DNA of 16,742 nt, from NCBI GenBank assembly GCA_034003955.1, contig JAVEXO010000054.1:1-16742 (forward strand), written 5' to 3'. Of this stretch, positions 14,957 through 16,742 are shown in pieces. This stretch comes from SZUA-370 sp034003955. GTDB taxonomy: Bacteria; Spirochaetota; Spirochaetia; Treponematales; UBA12059. The notes under the pieces were generated by a model. The model saw only the letters and a program-made list of their open reading frames with translations, had not been told where the DNA came from and searched no databases. The translations under genes were made by a program, and so were the position numbers. Position 1 is the first letter of the stretch. Each line of letters begins with the position of its first letter.

Positions 14957-15000
14957 GCCAGCTGGCGAAGGCGGCCCGTAAGCCCGAGACAGGATGTGTC

Positions 15001-16311
15001 TTACTCCAGGCTCATCCTGACCTTGAAGGCATCGGCAGAGCTGCCGTCGTTCCAATTGTCACTGAACTCAAGATAGTACTGTTTGCCGGCTTCAAGCATG
15101 TATTGAGTAGGCAAATCTTTATGGCCGTCAATGCGCTCGTATTTCGAGGGATCATCGTCCTTGGGTGTAAGCAAGGATACCTTTAGACCGATACCCCGCG
15201 GGACTTCCTGTGCTTGTAGGGAGATTGTTCCAGCCTTTGCAAGTTGTAGCGAGTAATAATCTAGATCCCCTACAGGATAGACTGCCATCGTTTTTGTTTC
15301 ACCAGGAAGGAAAGCTTTGGCATCTTTAGGCACATTATTGGGTTCTGCCAGATCCATCTCGTCTAGGAATTCAATTAGCATCGGGAATGCCTTATCCACT
15401 CCCGAATCGCTCCAATCATCTCCGATGCAAAAATGGTACACGCCACTCTGGACGGGGCATCCTGTAGGAAGTTTACTCCAGTCCCGTATCACTTTTAATC
15501 CATCCCATTCATCATAAATACAGAAACGCGCTTCAAGGCCAATGCCTTTTGGTATATCCCTAGGAATCAGCCTTATATAGCCTTGTTTTTTAACCTCAAC
15601 GGTATACCAATCTTGATCACCCCTGGGATAGATTGCTGGGTAGACCGTTTGACCTAGAGTCACACTCGTAGCAGTCTTAGGGTCGTTGTTGGGTTCTCCC
15701 AAATCAATTTCTGGTAGAAAACCAATTCGCAGACTGAAGGCTTGATCAGAGGCGGAATCATTCCAGTCATCGTTAAGACAGAGGTAGTACTCCCCTGGCA
15801 TGACAAAACAGCCGTCTGGGATTCTACTCCAGTCGCGGATGACCTTGGTACCATCCCATTCATCATAGGTGCAATACTTGATGTCGAGCCCCAGCCCTTT
15901 AGGAGCATCTTTGGCTTGAACTTGCAAGTATCCCTGTTGCTGGACAAACACCCTGAACCAGTCATTGTCTCCCTTGGGATTGATTCTTAGGGTGAAAGAT
16001 TTTCCTAAATCGACATAGTTGGCTGTTTGAACGGTATTGTTTGCCTCAATCTCCTCAGTAATCCCTAGAGGCCTACCCTCGGGGATAGGAACCAGTACCG
16101 CCGGACCTTTTTCAACCACGGCCACTGGAGCGGGGCTTGGTTCAGGTTTGGGAGTTTCTTGGACAACCTTGACCGTTTCAGGTGCAGGAGTTTGTACAAG
16201 CGCAACTTCCTTTACTGGCGCCTGTGTCTGGACTTCTTCTACGGAAGCACAGGAAAAGAGAAAGTGTAGCGTAAATGACACTACAGTTACAGTATTAAGA
16301 CACTTCTTCAT
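15001..16311 (-). CDS. Lipoprotein with three tandem PPC-like beta domains
   Basis: The 436-residue protein has a lipoprotein signal peptide ending in the lipobox LFSC, so C21 should be lipidated. A Pro/Val/Glu-rich linker (about 24-80) would hold the rest off the membrane. Three related domains follow at about 88-206, 207-326 and 327-436. Each starts with an (E)xNN or EPNN stretch and a GDxDW or GDxDY motif, then a PKGIGL or PRGIGL turn, and ends with a (D/N)DWxD-type motif. The pattern GDxDWYxVxV resembles pre-peptidase C-terminal (PPC) domains, which act in secretion or binding. Domains 1 and 2 each contain three cysteines at matching places and a near-identical DEWDG-KVIRDWS segment; domain 3 has none and is more diverged. 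AGGAGG lies 7 nt before the ATG. The ligand or partner is unknown. Base composition is a little lower in GC than that of its neighbours. Confidence 0.88.
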   Translation of the reverse strand: MKKCLNTVTVVSFTLHFLFSCASVEEVQTQAPVKEVALVQTPAPETVKVVQETPKPEPSPAPVAVVEKGPAVLVPIPEGRPLGITEEIEANNTVQTANYVDLGKSFTLRINPKGDNDWFRVFVQQQGYLQVQAKDAPKGLGLDIKYCTYDEWDGTKVIRDWSRIPDGCFVMPGEYYLCLNDDWNDSASDQAFSLRIGFLPEIDLGEPNNDPKTATSVTLGQTVYPAIYPRGDQDWYTVEVKKQGYIRLIPRDIPKGIGLEARFCIYDEWDGLKVIRDWSKLPTGCPVQSGVYHFCIGDDWSDSGVDKAFPMLIEFLDEMDLAEPNNVPKDAKAFLPGETKTMAVYPVGDLDYYSLQLAKAGTISLQAQEVPRGIGLKVSLLTPKDDDPSKYERIDGHKDLPTQYMLEAGKQYYLEFSDNWNDGSSADAFKVRMSLE

Positions 16312-16393
16312 GGTTGATCCTCCTCATGACGTGCTCGAAGGAAAACAACGATGAAAGACTAATGAGCGGTGCGGAATGAGATGTGTACTGCAA

Positions 16394-16422
16394 AGTGTAT
16401 AGGACAAGCTAAAATCTGTCAA
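16394..16422 (-). promoter_or_regulatory. Promoter of the lipoprotein gene
   Basis: A perfect TTGACA (16422-16417) is followed after 17 bp by TACACT (16399-16394). The leader would be about 75 nt. An AT-rich tract (16423-16460) just upstream of the -35 box could act as an UP element. Confidence 0.6.
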
Positions 16423-16619
16423 ATATATATACAATAATATTTAATAATAGATTGGCTTATAATAATCCATTTTTAAATAGTCAGTTTCGCCCGAATCTGT
16501 CTTTCGGGAATCGCTGGCTAGACTCTACTGTAAAGATTCAGTCATGCTCGAGGCTAGATCATCTTTCATGATTTTTCGTAACCATTATAAACGAGTTCTT
16601 CAAACGTGCGGCTCAGAAA
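16423..16619. other. AT-rich intergenic region without a supported gene
   Basis: This divergent spacer holds AT-rich runs at 16423-16477 and no reading frame with recognisable protein features. A plus-strand frame in phase with the next gene is open from 16572 (it begins FFVTIINEFFKR) but is blocked upstream by TGA at 16569-16571 and has no ATG or GTG before 16620. Confidence 0.5.
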
Positions 16620-16742
16620 GTGGTGATTGAAAACTTTTCAAAATATCGTCCACTAAGATCTATAGCTGTAATTTTCGCTTGGATTATAGGTGCCTCATTT
16701 CTGCTTTCTAATCTTGGTTTCGACATAACTACCGTCATTGCA
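16620..16742 (+). CDS. Probable MscS-family mechanosensitive channel, N-terminal fragment at window edge
   Basis: The frame from GTG at 16620 (or the next GTG at 16623) runs open to the right edge for 41 codons. It contains a membrane segment (about residues 16-31) followed by LLSNLGFDITTVIA. The pattern LxNLGxDxTTxIA marks the end of the second-last helix and the start of the pore helix in MscS-type channels, which open under membrane tension to release osmolytes. The call rests on this short stretch. The start is weak: no clear ribosome site, and only one membrane span before the pore helix, while MscS has two and most relatives have more. The same frame continues upstream to 16572 with coding-like residues but meets a stop at 16569. 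The gene may start at an unusual codon or be damaged at its 5' end. Confidence 0.5.
   Translation, partial: MVIENFSKYRPLRSIAVIFAWIIGASFLLSNLGFDITTVIA

Overview
The window reads as ordinary, gene-dense bacterial chromosome of about 50% GC. It comes from a diderm (double-membrane) bacterium: it encodes a predicted outer-membrane beta-barrel ending in Phe, a LolA-like periplasmic protein and a lipoprotein. The mix of genes, frequent ATA isoleucine codons, strong AGGAG-type ribosome sites, an anaerobe-type flavodiiron protein and a CxxC-type MnmA suggest a spirochaete of the Treponema/Spirochaeta group. That assignment is an inference and no single marker proves it. No transposase, integrase or CRISPR array was seen.

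Layout, left to right. (1) 1-1640, minus strand: a TetR-family repressor followed by a polytopic membrane protein cut by the left edge. The promoter carries a striking operator of four GTTAAC units. (2) 1789-2898, minus: the GTPase YchF. (3) 3087-4394, plus: a PLP aminotransferase with its own promoter and terminator. (4) 4504-10512, plus: a five-gene operon for a LolCDE/MacB-like ABC ATPase, two FtsX-type permeases, a LolA-like periplasmic protein and an outer-membrane beta-barrel. It is closed by a strong terminator, and the barrel gene contains a run of nine G. (5) 10550-11829, plus: a flavodiiron protein. (6) 11885-12062, minus: a candidate structured small RNA with its own promoter and intrinsic terminator, not assignable to a family I know. 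(7) 12096-13166, minus: a secreted protein of unknown function. (8) 13307-14885, plus: mnmA, then the tmRNA gene ssrA with promoter, tag reading frame ANDNGNLALAA and terminator. (9) 14935-16422, minus: a lipoprotein made of three copies of a roughly 115-residue PPC-like beta domain, with promoter and terminator. (10) 16620 to the right edge, plus: the start of a probable MscS-type mechanosensitive channel.

The operon at 4504-10512 looks like the main system. ATPase and permeases at the inner membrane, a LolA-like carrier in the periplasm and a barrel in the outer membrane are encoded together with tight or overlapping spacing. This suggests a dedicated route for lipid, lipoprotein or another hydrophobic cargo across the envelope. 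The cargo cannot be read from the sequence. The other strong leads are the small RNA at 11885-12027, the poly-G tract in the barrel gene, the four-unit operator, and the altered cysteine pattern of MnmA.

Gaps: 1640-1788 and 2899-3021 hold no recognised gene. 4395-4645 holds only promoter candidates. 16423-16619 is AT-rich and shows no supported gene.
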